A stretch of 64,000 nt of DNA from Haloferula luteola (GTDB taxonomy: Bacteria; Verrucomicrobiota; Verrucomicrobiia; Verrucomicrobiales; Akkermansiaceae), in NCBI RefSeq assembly GCF_014201715.1, contig NZ_JACHFD010000008.1:62001-126000 (forward strand), in the 5' to 3' direction. The notes beneath the pieces are model-generated. The model was not told the origin of the DNA. It did not search any database and saw nothing but the letters and a program-made list of their open reading frames with translations. The translations under genes were made by a program, and so were the position numbers. The stretch's first letter is position 1. Each line of letters begins with the position of its first letter. This document shows, piece by piece, positions 9,378 through 18,676 of the stretch.

Positions 9378-10193
9378 TCACGGAAGGGTGCAGGGCACCA
9401 AATGGAGAGTGGCCACGGCGCGCGCGAAAGCGCTTTCCGGGGGGCCGACGGGAGCGATCTCGTGGGCTGCTTCGCGCGCCGTTGGCATGCCATGGGGCAT
9501 GGCAAAGGAATGCCCCGCCCATTGGAACAATGGGATGTCGTTGTCGGCGTCCCCGAAGGCCACGACTTCCTCGGCCTTGATTCCGAGCAGGTCGGCGACC
9601 GCGGCAACTCCGACGGCCTTCGATGCCTGCCGTGGGAGGAATTCGTAAATCCATTCGTGGGTGCGAATCTGATAGAGAGGAATGGCTTTCACCTCGGGCA
9701 GTTCAGGTAGGCCGTCGATGCGGCCTTCTTCCCCGAGCCAGATTAGCTTGTGGATGCGGAGGCCCTCAAGTTCGGCCGGGGAGGAGGCTTGGGGCATGCC
9801 ACCAGCGTAGGCGCCGTAGAAGTCGATGAACGGACCTTTGCCGAGGGTGCGGACCTGATCCTCTGCATAGATGATGCAGGAGAAACCGAGTTGTTCGCCG
9901 GTTTTGAGGATGAGATTGGCCTCCTCCGGGGTAAGATGGACGGAGTGGATGGATTCTCCTTTTTGCAGAGAATGGGCTGCCGCGCCTTGGCAAGTGACGA
10001 CCCAGCGAGCGTCGGGCACAAAAGGCATGATGCTGCCAATTCGGGTGATGTGGCGACCCGTGGCGACGACGATTTCGAGCCCGGCTTCGCGAAGTTGTTG
10101 AAGGGCGGCGAGATTTTCAGCGGAAATGGTCTTGTCGGGGCTCAGCAAAGTACCGTCGAGGTCGATGGCGGCGAGTTTCAGGGGTGCTCTCAT
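9378..10193 (-). CDS. Cof-type HAD-IIB family phosphatase
   Basis: A 271-residue haloacid dehalogenase-superfamily hydrolase. Motif I is AAIDLDGTLLSPDKTIS at residues 8-24, with nucleophile Asp11. The IIB cap and the C-terminal motif IV (VVAFGDADNDIPLFQWAG) followed by MPHGMPTAREAAHEIA are typical of the Cof/YidA group. These enzymes dephosphorylate sugar phosphates, flavin precursors or similar small molecules, and the substrate is not evident. The gene is divergent from the DeoR-type regulator at 10252 with only 58 bp between them, which makes shared control possible. Confidence 0.9.
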   Translation of the reverse strand: MRAPLKLAAIDLDGTLLSPDKTISAENLAALQQLREAGLEIVVATGRHITRIGSIMPFVPDARWVVTCQGAAAHSLQKGESIHSVHLTPEEANLILKTGEQLGFSCIIYAEDQVRTLGKGPFIDFYGAYAGGMPQASSPAELEGLRIHKLIWLGEEGRIDGLPELPEVKAIPLYQIRTHEWIYEFLPRQASKAVGVAAVADLLGIKAEEVVAFGDADNDIPLFQWAGHSFAMPHGMPTAREAAHEIAPVGPPESAFARAVATLHLVPCTLP

Positions 10194-10251
10194 TTCAGGC
10201 TTAACAAGACGCAGAAAAACCGTTAATCAACGTAAAAAACGCAACAAAGCG
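10194..10251. promoter_or_regulatory. Divergent promoter region between HAD phosphatase and DeoR regulator
   Basis: Only 58 bp separate the two start codons. The stretch is A-rich compared with its surroundings and contains the partly symmetric GTTAATCAAC (10221-10230). Both promoters and any autoregulatory operator must overlap here or run into the genes. The operator call is inference. Confidence 0.35.
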
Positions 10252-11010
10252 ATGCTACAGGAAGAAAGATTGGAGGAAATCCGCAAAAAGCTGCAAGAAG
10301 ACGGACGGGTTTTGTCGGCGGAACTGGCGAAGTGGCTGGAAATATCGGAGGATACTGTGCGGCGGGATTTGGCGGAGTTGGCTGCGCGCGGGCAATTGAG
10401 GCGAGTTCATGGAGGAGCAGTTCCTTTATCGACGACCGATCCGGATATCCGGGTGCGCTCGCATGAGCGTACGGGGGAAAAGCAGCGGATCGCGGCGGCA
10501 GCGGCGCGATTGATTCAGCCGGGACAGCTGTTGTTTCTGGACGCGGGGTCGACCGTGTTGGAGTTGGCGCGACGGATGCCGCGGGATTTTCGGGGAACGG
10601 TCGTGACCCACTGCACGGCAACGGCGACCGCGCTCGCCGAGTTTCCCAATGTCGATATTTTGTTGATTGGGGGACGATTGTTGAAGTCGAGCCTCACTGC
10701 GGTGGGTGCGGAAACGATTGCAGCCTATCAGAAGATCCGTGCGGATATCTGCTTTCTGGGGATTTGTTCGATCCATGCGGAGTTCGGTGTGACCGATCTG
10801 GATCATGATGAATGCCTGGTGAAGCGGGCGATGATTCGCAATGCATCGAGGACGGTGGTCCTGGCGACGGGCGACAAGCTGGGAGGAACGGCCAACTACG
10901 AGGTCGCTCCGATTTCCGAACTCGACTATCTGCTGACGGATGAGTCGGCATCGGCTCCGGCAGTGGAAGCTCTGCGGGAGGCGGGCTTGCCAGTGGAGAG
11001 GGTCCACTGA
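10252..11010 (+). CDS. DeoR/GlpR family transcriptional regulator
   Basis: A 252-residue protein. The N-terminal winged helix matches the DeoR signature: MLQEERLEEIRKKL, then VSAEL-like LSAELAKWLEISEDTVRRDLAELAARGQLRRVHGGA. The C-terminal sensor has the sugar-phosphate fold blocks LFLDAGSTVLELARRM, VVTHCTATATAL and LGICSIHAEFGVTDLD. DeoR proteins usually repress sugar catabolism genes and are released by a phosphorylated sugar. The frame extends upstream to 10126, overlapping the HAD gene, but the DeoR N-terminus starts at the ATG at 10252. The downstream acetylesterase gene is 79 bp away on the same strand and is a plausible target. Confidence 0.9.
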   Translation: MLQEERLEEIRKKLQEDGRVLSAELAKWLEISEDTVRRDLAELAARGQLRRVHGGAVPLSTTDPDIRVRSHERTGEKQRIAAAAARLIQPGQLLFLDAGSTVLELARRMPRDFRGTVVTHCTATATALAEFPNVDILLIGGRLLKSSLTAVGAETIAAYQKIRADICFLGICSIHAEFGVTDLDHDECLVKRAMIRNASRTVVLATGDKLGGTANYEVAPISELDYLLTDESASAPAVEALREAGLPVERVH

Positions 11011-11089
11011 GGGATGGCGGGTTGCGGGCTTTCCGAGTACCCCGCTCAAGGTATCGCGGTGGCCTCCGACCCGGCGGCAGGATGAAGCG

Positions 11090-11971
11090 ATGAAACGATG
11101 GTTCCAGGCGATGGGATACCGGGTGCTGGCGATGCTGGTGGGCGGGGGGCTTTGTGCGGCGCAGGGGCTGGACGATCAGCCGGTCGAAAAGGACGGAGGA
11201 AAGGAGAACAAAGCTTCCCCAAGTTTGCCGACCTTATGGGTGATCGGCGACTCAACGGTGAAGGTCGGCACTCCTGGCCAGCGCGGATGGGGGGAGGAGT
11301 TAGGCCCGCTTTTCGATCCGAAGAAGATCAATGTGGTGAATCGAGCGATTGGCGGTCGTTCTTCGCGAACCTTCTACACGGAAGGCCGGTGGCACGAAGT
11401 TGCCGAGCAGTTGCGGGAGGGGGATGTGGTGATCATGCAATTTGGTCACAACGATGCATCACCGATCAATGAAGATCCGCCTGTGAATGCGTCGACCCGT
11501 GCCCGCGGAACGCTTCGGAGCAATGGCGAGGAGACGGTAGACATCGTGAATATCCTAACGGGCAAGCCAGAAACGGTTCACAGCTACGGTTGGTATCTGC
11601 GGCAGTTTGCGGAAGGTGCGCGGGCGAAGGGCGCACGCGCGATCATCTGTTCGCCGATTCCTCGGAAGAGCTGGAATGTTGACGGGAAGGTGAACCGAAC
11701 CCGCGAGGGGTGGTCGCTGTGGGCTCAGCAGGCTGCCGAGGCTTCGGGCGCGGATTTCATCGACCTCAACGAGATCATTGCGCGGATCTATGAGGAGATG
11801 GGGAAAGCCGCGGTGGAGCCGATGTTTGCGGATCGCGGAACTCACACTTCGCCCGAGGGGGCGGCTTTGAATGCGCGGGCGGTGATCTCCGGGGTGAAAG
11901 CTTTGACCCCGAACCCTTTGGCGTTTGCTCTGTCGACGAAAGGGGAGGACGTCGCGGCTTTCGAGCGTTGA
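11090..11971 (+). CDS. Rhamnogalacturonan acetylesterase-like SGNH hydrolase
   Basis: A 293-residue secreted esterase, with a signal peptide around residues 1-26 (LAMLVGGGLCAAQG). The SGNH blocks are clear: block I VIGDSTVK with nucleophile Ser55, block II AIGGRSSRTF, block III QFGHNDASP (Asn121), and block V DRGTHTSPEGA with the Asp and His of the triad near residues 248-252. Block V has one more residue between Asp and His than I expect for the family. RGAE enzymes remove acetyl groups from rhamnogalacturonan I. The convergent GH105 gene at 12040 acts on products of the same polymer, which supports the assignment. Confidence 0.85.
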   Translation: MKRWFQAMGYRVLAMLVGGGLCAAQGLDDQPVEKDGGKENKASPSLPTLWVIGDSTVKVGTPGQRGWGEELGPLFDPKKINVVNRAIGGRSSRTFYTEGRWHEVAEQLREGDVVIMQFGHNDASPINEDPPVNASTRARGTLRSNGEETVDIVNILTGKPETVHSYGWYLRQFAEGARAKGARAIICSPIPRKSWNVDGKVNRTREGWSLWAQQAAEASGADFIDLNEIIARIYEEMGKAAVEPMFADRGTHTSPEGAALNARAVISGVKALTPNPLAFALSTKGEDVAAFER

Positions 11972-11981
11972 GCTGGGCTCG

Positions 11982-12028
11982 TTTGCGAGGGCTCGGTCCG
12001 TCGTCCCGGTGACGACGGACCTCGCAAG
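11982..12028. terminator. Long hairpin between convergent esterase and GH105 genes
   Basis: An inner stem of 10 bp (11996-12005 with 12011-12020) is extended, after a bulge, by an outer 7-bp stem (11983-11989 with 12021-12027). No T-run follows on either strand. Its place between two converging genes suggests a shared transcript end, but it may be only a structured spacer. Confidence 0.45.
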
Positions 12029-12039
12029 CGATGGAAATC

Positions 12040-14013
12040 TCAGCGGGATTCGTAGAGATACTTCAGCCAAGCCTGTTCGGTAGTGATGTCCCCTTGGCCT
12101 TCCCAGGCAAAGCCGGTCGACCAGGAGATTTTGCCCTGAGCATCGGTCCGGGCGATGACGAGGGATTGCTCCTGATCCCCTTGGCCGGATTCAGTGGAAG
12201 TGATGACCGATGCGGGATCCAGGACGATCCCTGCGCCAAAGCCTAAGCCGTCGATGGATTCCCACAGACTGAAGATTCCGGCCTGAGGCTGGGCGGTGAG
12301 GTGGGCGCCACTTGTCTGATGCTTCAGGCCGATGGCGACTTCGAAGGTGCCCGGTTGGCCATCCACCGTGAAGGAGGATTCGCAATCGATGAGGCGTTGG
12401 CCGAGTTCGATCGTGATGCGCTTGGTTTCGCGAGCAGTGCGTCCATCGGCGAGGCGGTTTTCATAACTGAGCTCGAAGATACCGCGTTCGGGAGTGGATT
12501 CGAGGATTTGGAAAGCGGTATAGGTTTCAAGGTTGGCAGGCTTGCCATCAATCCACAGGGAGATCCCACCGCAGCCCCGGGTGTCGCCGACTTTGTAGGC
12601 ATCGTATCCTTCTCCCTGATCTTCGTGATACGATTTGGCACCCCATTCGGGGGCCTTCGTGGATTCGGCGGTTTGGTATTCGGTGAGCTGGGTGACGTCT
12701 TCGATGAACCATTTGTCCATGACCGGATAGGGAACGCGCTTGAGCCAAGCGTCGATGCCGCCGTCCTCGGCGCCGGAACGAAGGGCAGGACCGTAGGCGC
12801 GGAAAGCGACGAGGTCGTTTTCAAAGGCGAAGTCGTCGACTCGCTCCGGAACATAGCGGAGTCGGACGGCCGGGGCTTCGCGGAGGAAACGACTCGGAAG
12901 GGTCACGTGGGCCCAGGCTTCAAGTTCGGGTTGGGCTTTGGAGGAATCGAGGCCACGCAGCATTTCCGATCCGGCGAGGAGCAAGGCGCCAGTGCCATAG
13001 ACTTCAGTGGATTCGGGCCCGGCAGCGCCGGGGCGATCACCGATGCGCTGGACGAATCCGAACATGCCGTCGGCTTGTACGCATCGTTGCAACGCGTCCC
13101 AGGCCCGATGGAGAGCAGGTCGGAAAGTCTCCTCGGGCAGCAATCCGCGGTTCAGGCCCCAGGCCATGCCGTAGGTGAAAAAGGCACTGCCACTTGATTC
13201 TCCCACGGGGCCTTCGGGATCGAGGAGGCTGGTGCGCCAAAGTCCGTCAGTGCCCTGGAGTTTGACCAAGGCGTGCATCATGTCGTGGTAGAGGCCGAGG
13301 TATTTGGGCCGTGAGGGGTGGTCGGAGGGAAGTCGGTTGAGGACGTTGACGAGGCCTCCGATCACCCAACCATTGCCGCGCGACCAGAAGACTTGGCGAC
13401 CCGATTCGGTGCGCTGATTGAAGAAGCGGCGATCGCGGTAAAAGAGTGCTTCTTGGGGATTGTAGAGGACATCGACGCAGGTCCACCACTCGCGGTCTGC
13501 CCAATCCAAGAATTTCGGATTTCCGGTGATCTGGCTGAGGTGGGTCCAGACGGGGGGAGACATGAAGAGCGTGTCGCACCAGGAGTAGGTGAAGGTGCCT
13601 CCGGATTCGGCAACGGCAGGTCGGTCCTGCAGTCCCTTCATGAGGGCATCGAAACGCTCCAGCGTGGGACGGAGTTTGGCGAGATCGTGGTCGTGCTCGT
13701 AGAGGTCGAGCCAAGCCTGCATGACGGCGTGATCATCGGGGTGGATGACCAGCGGGCCGGGGCCGAAGGAGGCTTGGCGACCAAAAGCGCGCACGGCTTC
13801 CAGGTAGCGATCGTCGCCCGTCACTTGGTGGAGCTGGAGCAAGCCGAGGAAGTAGGGAGCCTGCGTCCAGTCGGTGACCGGATGCTGGGAAGGGTGCTTG
13901 AGTTGCCAGTCGGCGGCCTTTTTCAGGGTGGTGGAAATCTCTGAAGCGGAGGGGGCGGACCAGGCGGGCGCGATCAGGCAGGCGGTGAGAGTGAGGGCGT
14001 GGAAGAGGTTCAT
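12040..14013 (-). CDS. GH105 unsaturated rhamnogalacturonyl hydrolase fused to DUF4861
   Basis: A 657-residue secreted protein with a signal peptide (LTACLIAPAWSA). Residues about 25-365 form the GH105 (alpha/alpha)6 barrel. YSWCDTLFMSPPVWTHL carries the catalytic Asp region and FWSRGNGWVIGGL is also characteristic. Residues about 385-655 match DUF4861 (RYVPERVDDFAFENDLVAFR, YHEDQGEGYDAYKVG, RGCGGISLW), a beta-sandwich found near or fused to such enzymes. GH105 hydrolyses the unsaturated uronic acid left by pectate or rhamnogalacturonan lyases. The gene is divergent from the TRAP operon at 14186, which could import the released sugar acid. Confidence 0.9.
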   Translation of the reverse strand: MNLFHALTLTACLIAPAWSAPSASEISTTLKKAADWQLKHPSQHPVTDWTQAPYFLGLLQLHQVTGDDRYLEAVRAFGRQASFGPGPLVIHPDDHAVMQAWLDLYEHDHDLAKLRPTLERFDALMKGLQDRPAVAESGGTFTYSWCDTLFMSPPVWTHLSQITGNPKFLDWADREWWTCVDVLYNPQEALFYRDRRFFNQRTESGRQVFWSRGNGWVIGGLVNVLNRLPSDHPSRPKYLGLYHDMMHALVKLQGTDGLWRTSLLDPEGPVGESSGSAFFTYGMAWGLNRGLLPEETFRPALHRAWDALQRCVQADGMFGFVQRIGDRPGAAGPESTEVYGTGALLLAGSEMLRGLDSSKAQPELEAWAHVTLPSRFLREAPAVRLRYVPERVDDFAFENDLVAFRAYGPALRSGAEDGGIDAWLKRVPYPVMDKWFIEDVTQLTEYQTAESTKAPEWGAKSYHEDQGEGYDAYKVGDTRGCGGISLWIDGKPANLETYTAFQILESTPERGIFELSYENRLADGRTARETKRITIELGQRLIDCESSFTVDGQPGTFEVAIGLKHQTSGAHLTAQPQAGIFSLWESIDGLGFGAGIVLDPASVITSTESGQGDQEQSLVIARTDAQGKISWSTGFAWEGQGDITTEQAWLKYLYESR

Positions 14014-14185
14014 TTGAAAGGTTTCTTAGGCTTTCCGGCTCATCCGCTACCACATGATGAGGAAATGTCGCGGATTTCCGTTCCCATAGGTGGATTGAGG
14101 ACCCTTTGCTTCACCCCATTCGGGGAGGTTGCCAGGATTGAGATCGTCGGGAGAGCCTTCCGAGCCTTTTGTTTCGAAACCCAGA

Positions 14186-15214
14186 ATGATGAAAGCCTCA
14201 ACCTCTCTCTTTGTGGTCGGCCTATTGGTCGGCCTGTTGGGAGCCTGCCTGACCTTTGCCCTCTTAGGGCAACGGGCGGATGCTCCTGGCGGCGGTGGCC
14301 GTGTGCTCACCGTGGCCCATGCACTGCCGGTGAATCACCCGGTGCACCAAGGTATTGTGGAATTTGGCGAGGAGCTGGCGCGCCTTTCGAACGGGGCGTT
14401 GAAGGTCGAGATCTATCCCAGTGAGCAATTGGGGAATGAAACGGAGTGCCTGGAGAAGGTGCAGCAGGGGGCGATCGATGTGACCAAAGTGAGTGCCGCG
14501 CCGATCGGCAATTTTGTGCCGTTGTTCAAATTGTTCAGCCTTCCCTATTTGTTCCGGGATCGTGAGCATTACTGGAGCACGCTCGACGGTCCGGTCGGGG
14601 CGGATCTGCTCAAGGCGATGGAGACGAATGGTTCCGGCGCCACCAGTGGACTGGTGGGCTTGGGATACTACGATGCGGGCAGCCGGAGTTTCTATACGAC
14701 CCGCAAGGTCACGGGGCCTCAGGATCTCAAAGGCTTGAAAATCCGAGTGATGCAGGACCCAGTGGCGGAGGATACGGTGAAATCCATGGGAGCCTCTGCG
14801 GTGGTGATGTCCTTCGGGGAACTCTATACTTCATTGAAGCAAGGGGGGGTGGATGGAGCGGAAAACAACCCACCAAGCTTCCTTTCAAGCCGCCACTTTG
14901 AGATCTGCAAACACTACGTTCTCGATGAGCATTCGAGCATCCCCGATGTGTTGGTGTGCAGTGAGAAACTGTGGAGCGGCTTGAGCGAGGTCGAGAGGGG
15001 CTGGATGCAGGAGGCGATGAAGAAATCGAGCCTGTTTCAGCGTGCCCTGTGGGCGGAAGAAACGGAGAAATCGCTCCAACAGCTCAGAGAGAGTGGGGTC
15101 GAGATTCTTGAGGCAGATCCGGCTCCATTTCGCGCTGCGGCGGAGTCGGTGACGGAGGCCTACGCGACCGGAGAGCGGGCGGCGATGGTGAAACGGATTC
15201 AGGAGGTGGAATGA
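14186..15214 (+). CDS. dctP: TRAP transporter substrate-binding protein (DctP family)
   Basis: A 342-residue solute-binding protein of a tripartite ATP-independent periplasmic transporter. The N-terminus is a hydrophobic signal or anchor (LFVVGLLVGLLGACLTFALL). Family blocks are LTVAHALPVNHPVHQG, LEKVQQGAIDVTKV and LKGLKIRVMQDPVAEDT, which holds the arginine that normally grips the substrate carboxylate, then MSFGELYTSLKQGGVDGAENN. Two adjacent ATGs (14186 and 14189) could start it. Substrates of this family are organic acids. Next to GH105, an unsaturated or free uronate is the best guess. Its last 4 bp overlap the start of the small permease gene. Confidence 0.92.
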   Translation: MMKASTSLFVVGLLVGLLGACLTFALLGQRADAPGGGGRVLTVAHALPVNHPVHQGIVEFGEELARLSNGALKVEIYPSEQLGNETECLEKVQQGAIDVTKVSAAPIGNFVPLFKLFSLPYLFRDREHYWSTLDGPVGADLLKAMETNGSGATSGLVGLGYYDAGSRSFYTTRKVTGPQDLKGLKIRVMQDPVAEDTVKSMGASAVVMSFGELYTSLKQGGVDGAENNPPSFLSSRHFEICKHYVLDEHSSIPDVLVCSEKLWSGLSEVERGWMQEAMKKSSLFQRALWAEETEKSLQQLRESGVEILEADPAPFRAAAESVTEAYATGERAAMVKRIQEVE

Positions 15215-15714
15215 TGCATCACGGGAGATTTCACCGCGCCTTGGTGAAGGTGCTCAGCGCGCTTTGTGCCGTGCTGTTTGCCGCCTTGGTGCTGGATGTG
15301 CTGTGGGGAGTGTTCACCCGACAGGTGTTGAATGACCAGCCGGCATGGACCGATGAGCTTGCACGGTTTTTGCTCGTGTGGCTGGCCTTATTGGGAGGAG
15401 TACTGGCCTATGCGGACGACCGCCATTTGGGGGTGGATGTGCTGGTTTCCCGCCTGGATCCGGCCGCGCAAAGAATTGCATTGCTGGTATCGCATCTCGG
15501 CGTTTTCGGTTTTTCGCTAGCGGTTTTGGTGGCCGGAGGGGTGGAGCTATTCGTGAGCCGGTGGGAGGCGGGACAGATGATGTCGGCTCTCGATATCCGG
15601 AAGGCGTGGTTCTACTTGGTTCTGCCGCTGGCAGGCTCGCTGATCACGTTGATGGCGGGGGGCAAGGTGATAAGGAGTCTGAAGAGCTTCGGAGAAAGGG
15701 GGGAGGCGCGATGA
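15211..15714 (+). CDS. dctQ: TRAP transporter small permease (DctQ family)
   Basis: A 167-residue protein with four hydrophobic segments, as expected for the DctQ subunit. The typical segment FTRQVLNDQPAWTDELARFLLVWLALLGG follows the first helix. A near-perfect Shine-Dalgarno sequence (AGGAGGT at 15201-15207) precedes the ATG. It overlaps the gene before it by 4 bp (ATGA) and the gene after it by 4 bp, so the three TRAP genes are probably translationally coupled. Confidence 0.92.
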   Translation: MMHHGRFHRALVKVLSALCAVLFAALVLDVLWGVFTRQVLNDQPAWTDELARFLLVWLALLGGVLAYADDRHLGVDVLVSRLDPAAQRIALLVSHLGVFGFSLAVLVAGGVELFVSRWEAGQMMSALDIRKAWFYLVLPLAGSLITLMAGGKVIRSLKSFGERGEAR

Positions 15715-17021
15715 GTGTCGGTCTTGCCGTGCTTTTGGTGGCCTTTGTGGTGCTTCTTTTGTTGGAGGTGCCGGTGGCTTTTGTGATCGGGCTGGCGACT
15801 CTATTGGGGGCGCTGGCGCTCGGTCGGGATGGTTCCCTAGTGTCCCTGGCCAGTGATATGGCAAATGGCCTGGATAGCTTCCCGCTGTTGGCGATTCCGT
15901 TCTTCATTTTGGCGGGAGAGTTGATGGCGGCTGGCGGTCTCGCGAGGCGGATGATCGACTTTGCAGCCGCGATCGTGGGGCGTGTTCCGGGTGGCTTGGC
16001 ATTGATCAATACGCTGACCTGCATGTTATTCGGCGCCGTTTCAGGCTCGGCGACTGCTGCGATATCGTCGATTGGCGGCTCATTGATTCCTGAAATGGAG
16101 CGCAAGGGATATCCTCGTGATTTCAGTGTGGCACTGACGGCGACGGCGGCGACGACGGGATTGTTGATTCCGCCAAGCAATGTGATGATTGTGTATGCTC
16201 TGGTGGCTTCAAATGTTTCGGTGGGAGCATTGTTCCTGGCGGGCATCTTCCCAGGGGTGGTGTCGGGACTGGCATTGATGATCGTGGCCCTGATGGTGAG
16301 CCGTGGTTTCCGACGGGAGACACCGGCGGGAGCTGCTGTTGTGGAGGAGGTGCCGCCGTTTCTCCGTTCGTTCCTGCGGGCGTTTCCGAGCTTGTTGATG
16401 CTGGTTTTGGTGTTGGGCGTGATTCTCGGGGGAATCATGACGCCCACCGAGTCTTCGGCCTTGGCGGTGCTGTGGGCATTGTTGTTGGTGGCGGTGATTT
16501 ACCGGGAAATCCGGTGGTCGCAACTGCCACAGATTCTGATTCAATCCGCGCGTACGACGGGAATCGTACTTCTGCTGGTAGGTACGAGTGCGGCGATGAG
16601 CCGGTTGTTGACGATCGAACAAGTTCCTCAGGTGGCGGCGAATGCGCTGCTGGGGGTTTCGGAGAATCCCTTGGTGATCCTTCTGCTGATCAATTTGGCG
16701 CTGTTGCTGGTGGGGGTGTTCATGGACATGACCCCTGCTATTCTTGTATTCACACCGATCTTTCTGCCTGTGGCGGTGGCGATCGATCTGCACCCGGTGC
16801 ATTTCGGGATCATCATGGTGGCGAATTTGTGCATCGGTCTATGCACACCACCGGTGGGAACTTGCCTTTTCCTAGGCTGCGGCGTGGGAAAAGCGAAGAT
16901 TGCGGGGGTCTCGAAGGCGATGGTCCCGTTCTACATTGCGATGTTTGCAGCCTTGTTGGTGATCACCTACTGGGAGGACCTATCGTTGTGGCTGCCGAGG
17001 GCGCTAGGAGAGCTGGAGTGA
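15711..17021 (+). CDS. dctM: TRAP transporter large permease (DctM family)
   Basis: A 436-residue membrane protein, the sodium-coupled translocation subunit. Recognisable DctM blocks are LLAIPFFILAGELMAAGGLARRMIDFA, MLFGAVSGSATAAISSIGG, ATAATTGLLIPPSNVMIVYA and ANLCIGLCTPPVGTCLF. The ATG at 15711 has a strong upstream GGGGGGAGG and overlaps the dctQ stop. An open frame reaches back to 15378 but that part lies inside dctQ. The stop at 17021 is only 7 bp from the stop of the convergent halogenase gene. Confidence 0.93.
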   Translation: MSVGLAVLLVAFVVLLLLEVPVAFVIGLATLLGALALGRDGSLVSLASDMANGLDSFPLLAIPFFILAGELMAAGGLARRMIDFAAAIVGRVPGGLALINTLTCMLFGAVSGSATAAISSIGGSLIPEMERKGYPRDFSVALTATAATTGLLIPPSNVMIVYALVASNVSVGALFLAGIFPGVVSGLALMIVALMVSRGFRRETPAGAAVVEEVPPFLRSFLRAFPSLLMLVLVLGVILGGIMTPTESSALAVLWALLLVAVIYREIRWSQLPQILIQSARTTGIVLLLVGTSAAMSRLLTIEQVPQVAANALLGVSENPLVILLLINLALLLVGVFMDMTPAILVFTPIFLPVAVAIDLHPVHFGIIMVANLCIGLCTPPVGTCLFLGCGVGKAKIAGVSKAMVPFYIAMFAALLVITYWEDLSLWLPRALGELE

Positions 17022-17028
17022 GCTTTTG

Positions 17029-18540
17029 TCAGGAAGGGGTGGAGTGCTTGCGATCGGCATTCCATTCCCATGCGGGGTGCCGCACGTAGGCGAGGGCTTC
17101 TTTGACGGTGAGCCCCTGGCGGGCTTGAGAGATGTGGGCGGCCCGATGCTGTTGCCAGGTGGTCCATTCCTGCGAGGTGGGTTGGTGGCGGTTTTGGTAG
17201 GCCACTTGCATGCCGACGAGCATGACCAAGTAGCCCTCGATGCCGAAATCGTTCTGGGTGTGGCTGGCAGGAAGTCGGTAGCGAGACAATCCGGTCGGGC
17301 CATTTTCGGCGTAGAAATCAAGCAGCTCGTGGATATTCGATAGGTCGGTCTCCTCGCGGCAGCGACGCCAGAAGGGCGTGTCGAGCGCGGTGTTCGGTTG
17401 GTAGTGGAGGCCGAGGAAGTCGCGAATGCCCAACCAGGTGGGGTGGGTGAGCTCGTTGTAAATCTCGCGGACCGAAGGGGTCGGGTTTTGGCCGCAAGCA
17501 TGGAGCACATCGACAAGGGACTGAATGTGGAGGGAGATGACCATCAGGGCCGTGGCTTCAAGAGGTTCGACGAAGCCGGCAGCATTGCCGAAGGCGACCA
17601 CATTGCCGACCCAGGTTTTGCGATAGCAGCCACTGCGAAAGCGGACGATGCGAGTGGGTCCGACTTTCGGGTTGGAGCGGCGGAACTCGGACTCGGCCGC
17701 CTCGTCGGAGATCATGTCGGAGCAGTAGACGTATCCGCGATGGATGCGATGTTCGTGCTCAATGCGCCAACACCAACCGGTGCTCATTTGCTCCGCCGTG
17801 GTGTAAGGGAGGATGGGTTCACTTTCGCGGTCCCACCCTCCGACGACCGCCCGGTCACAGAACAGGGTGCGATCGAAGGAGAGAAAGGGCGTTTCCAAGG
17901 CCTTGCCCAGCAGTTCACTCCGGAAGCCGCTGCAATCGATGAAGAGGTCCGCTTCCAAACGTTGACCATCGCTTAGAAGAATCGAGCGGATGCCATCGTC
18001 GGAGCGTTCGGCGTCGACCATGTTACCGTCGAGGATGGCGATGCCGGCATCTCGGGCGAGGGATTCGAGCATGGAAACGAAGTGCTCGTTTTCGATGTGA
18101 AAGGAGTGCCAGGCCTGGACTTCAGGGCAGCCATTCGGTTGGCGCGGGAAGACGTGGCCTTGTTCCATCAGCGCCGAGGGAAGGTCGGTCGAGCGAAACT
18201 CGTCGGTGCAGTAGTATCCATTGGGCCGTGGCAGATCACCCCACCAGGAATCGAGTTGGGGGGCGAAAGTGTAGTCGAAGCGCCCGCGCGGTCCCCAGAG
18301 AAAGCGGATACCGAGCTTCCAGGTGGGTCGGGCGAGCTGATAGAAAGTCTTTCGCGGGATTCCGAGCGTCTCGAAGAGCAGGGATGAAAGATTGGGGGTG
18401 GTGCCTTCACCGACACCGATGGTGCCGAGTTTGGGATCGCGAAGGATACGCACAGTGAGGCTGGGGATCCGCTTTTTCAGGGTGAGTGCAGCGAGAAGCC
18501 CGGCGCTTCCTGCGCCGACGATGAGGACGTTTTGAATCAT
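17029..18540 (-). CDS. Flavin-dependent halogenase (tryptophan halogenase family)
   Basis: A 503-residue flavoprotein of the tryptophan-halogenase family. It has the FAD-binding GAGSAGLLAA at residues 9-18, GVGEGTTPNLSSLL, the family lysine K75 in PTWKLGIRF (equivalent to catalytic Lys79 of PrnA), and FGNAAGFVEPLEATAL, which holds the conserved Glu of the active site. The WxWxIP signature is present as WCWRIE (W256, W258), with Glu in place of Pro. Known members use FADH2, oxygen and chloride or bromide to make HOHal that the lysine passes to an aromatic substrate. The substrate here is unknown. No flavin reductase gene lies beside it. Confidence 0.9.
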   Translation of the reverse strand: MIQNVLIVGAGSAGLLAALTLKKRIPSLTVRILRDPKLGTIGVGEGTTPNLSSLLFETLGIPRKTFYQLARPTWKLGIRFLWGPRGRFDYTFAPQLDSWWGDLPRPNGYYCTDEFRSTDLPSALMEQGHVFPRQPNGCPEVQAWHSFHIENEHFVSMLESLARDAGIAILDGNMVDAERSDDGIRSILLSDGQRLEADLFIDCSGFRSELLGKALETPFLSFDRTLFCDRAVVGGWDRESEPILPYTTAEQMSTGWCWRIEHEHRIHRGYVYCSDMISDEAAESEFRRSNPKVGPTRIVRFRSGCYRKTWVGNVVAFGNAAGFVEPLEATALMVISLHIQSLVDVLHACGQNPTPSVREIYNELTHPTWLGIRDFLGLHYQPNTALDTPFWRRCREETDLSNIHELLDFYAENGPTGLSRYRLPASHTQNDFGIEGYLVMLVGMQVAYQNRHQPTSQEWTTWQQHRAAHISQARQGLTVKEALAYVRHPAWEWNADRKHSTPS

Positions 18541-18676
18541 GGCCGGGGAGCGAATGGGAATGAATAACCTAGGGGAGCCGATGGGACTTTGCCAATGGCA
18601 GAGAGTGGCAGAATCTGCGGAAATCGTGGCAGTCGCCACGGGGACAAGAGCGCTGGGAAGTGCCAGGGTGGGGGGC

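Noticed and set aside
12301-13197. 298-codon plus-strand frame
   Set aside because: Antisense of the GH105 gene without recognisable features.
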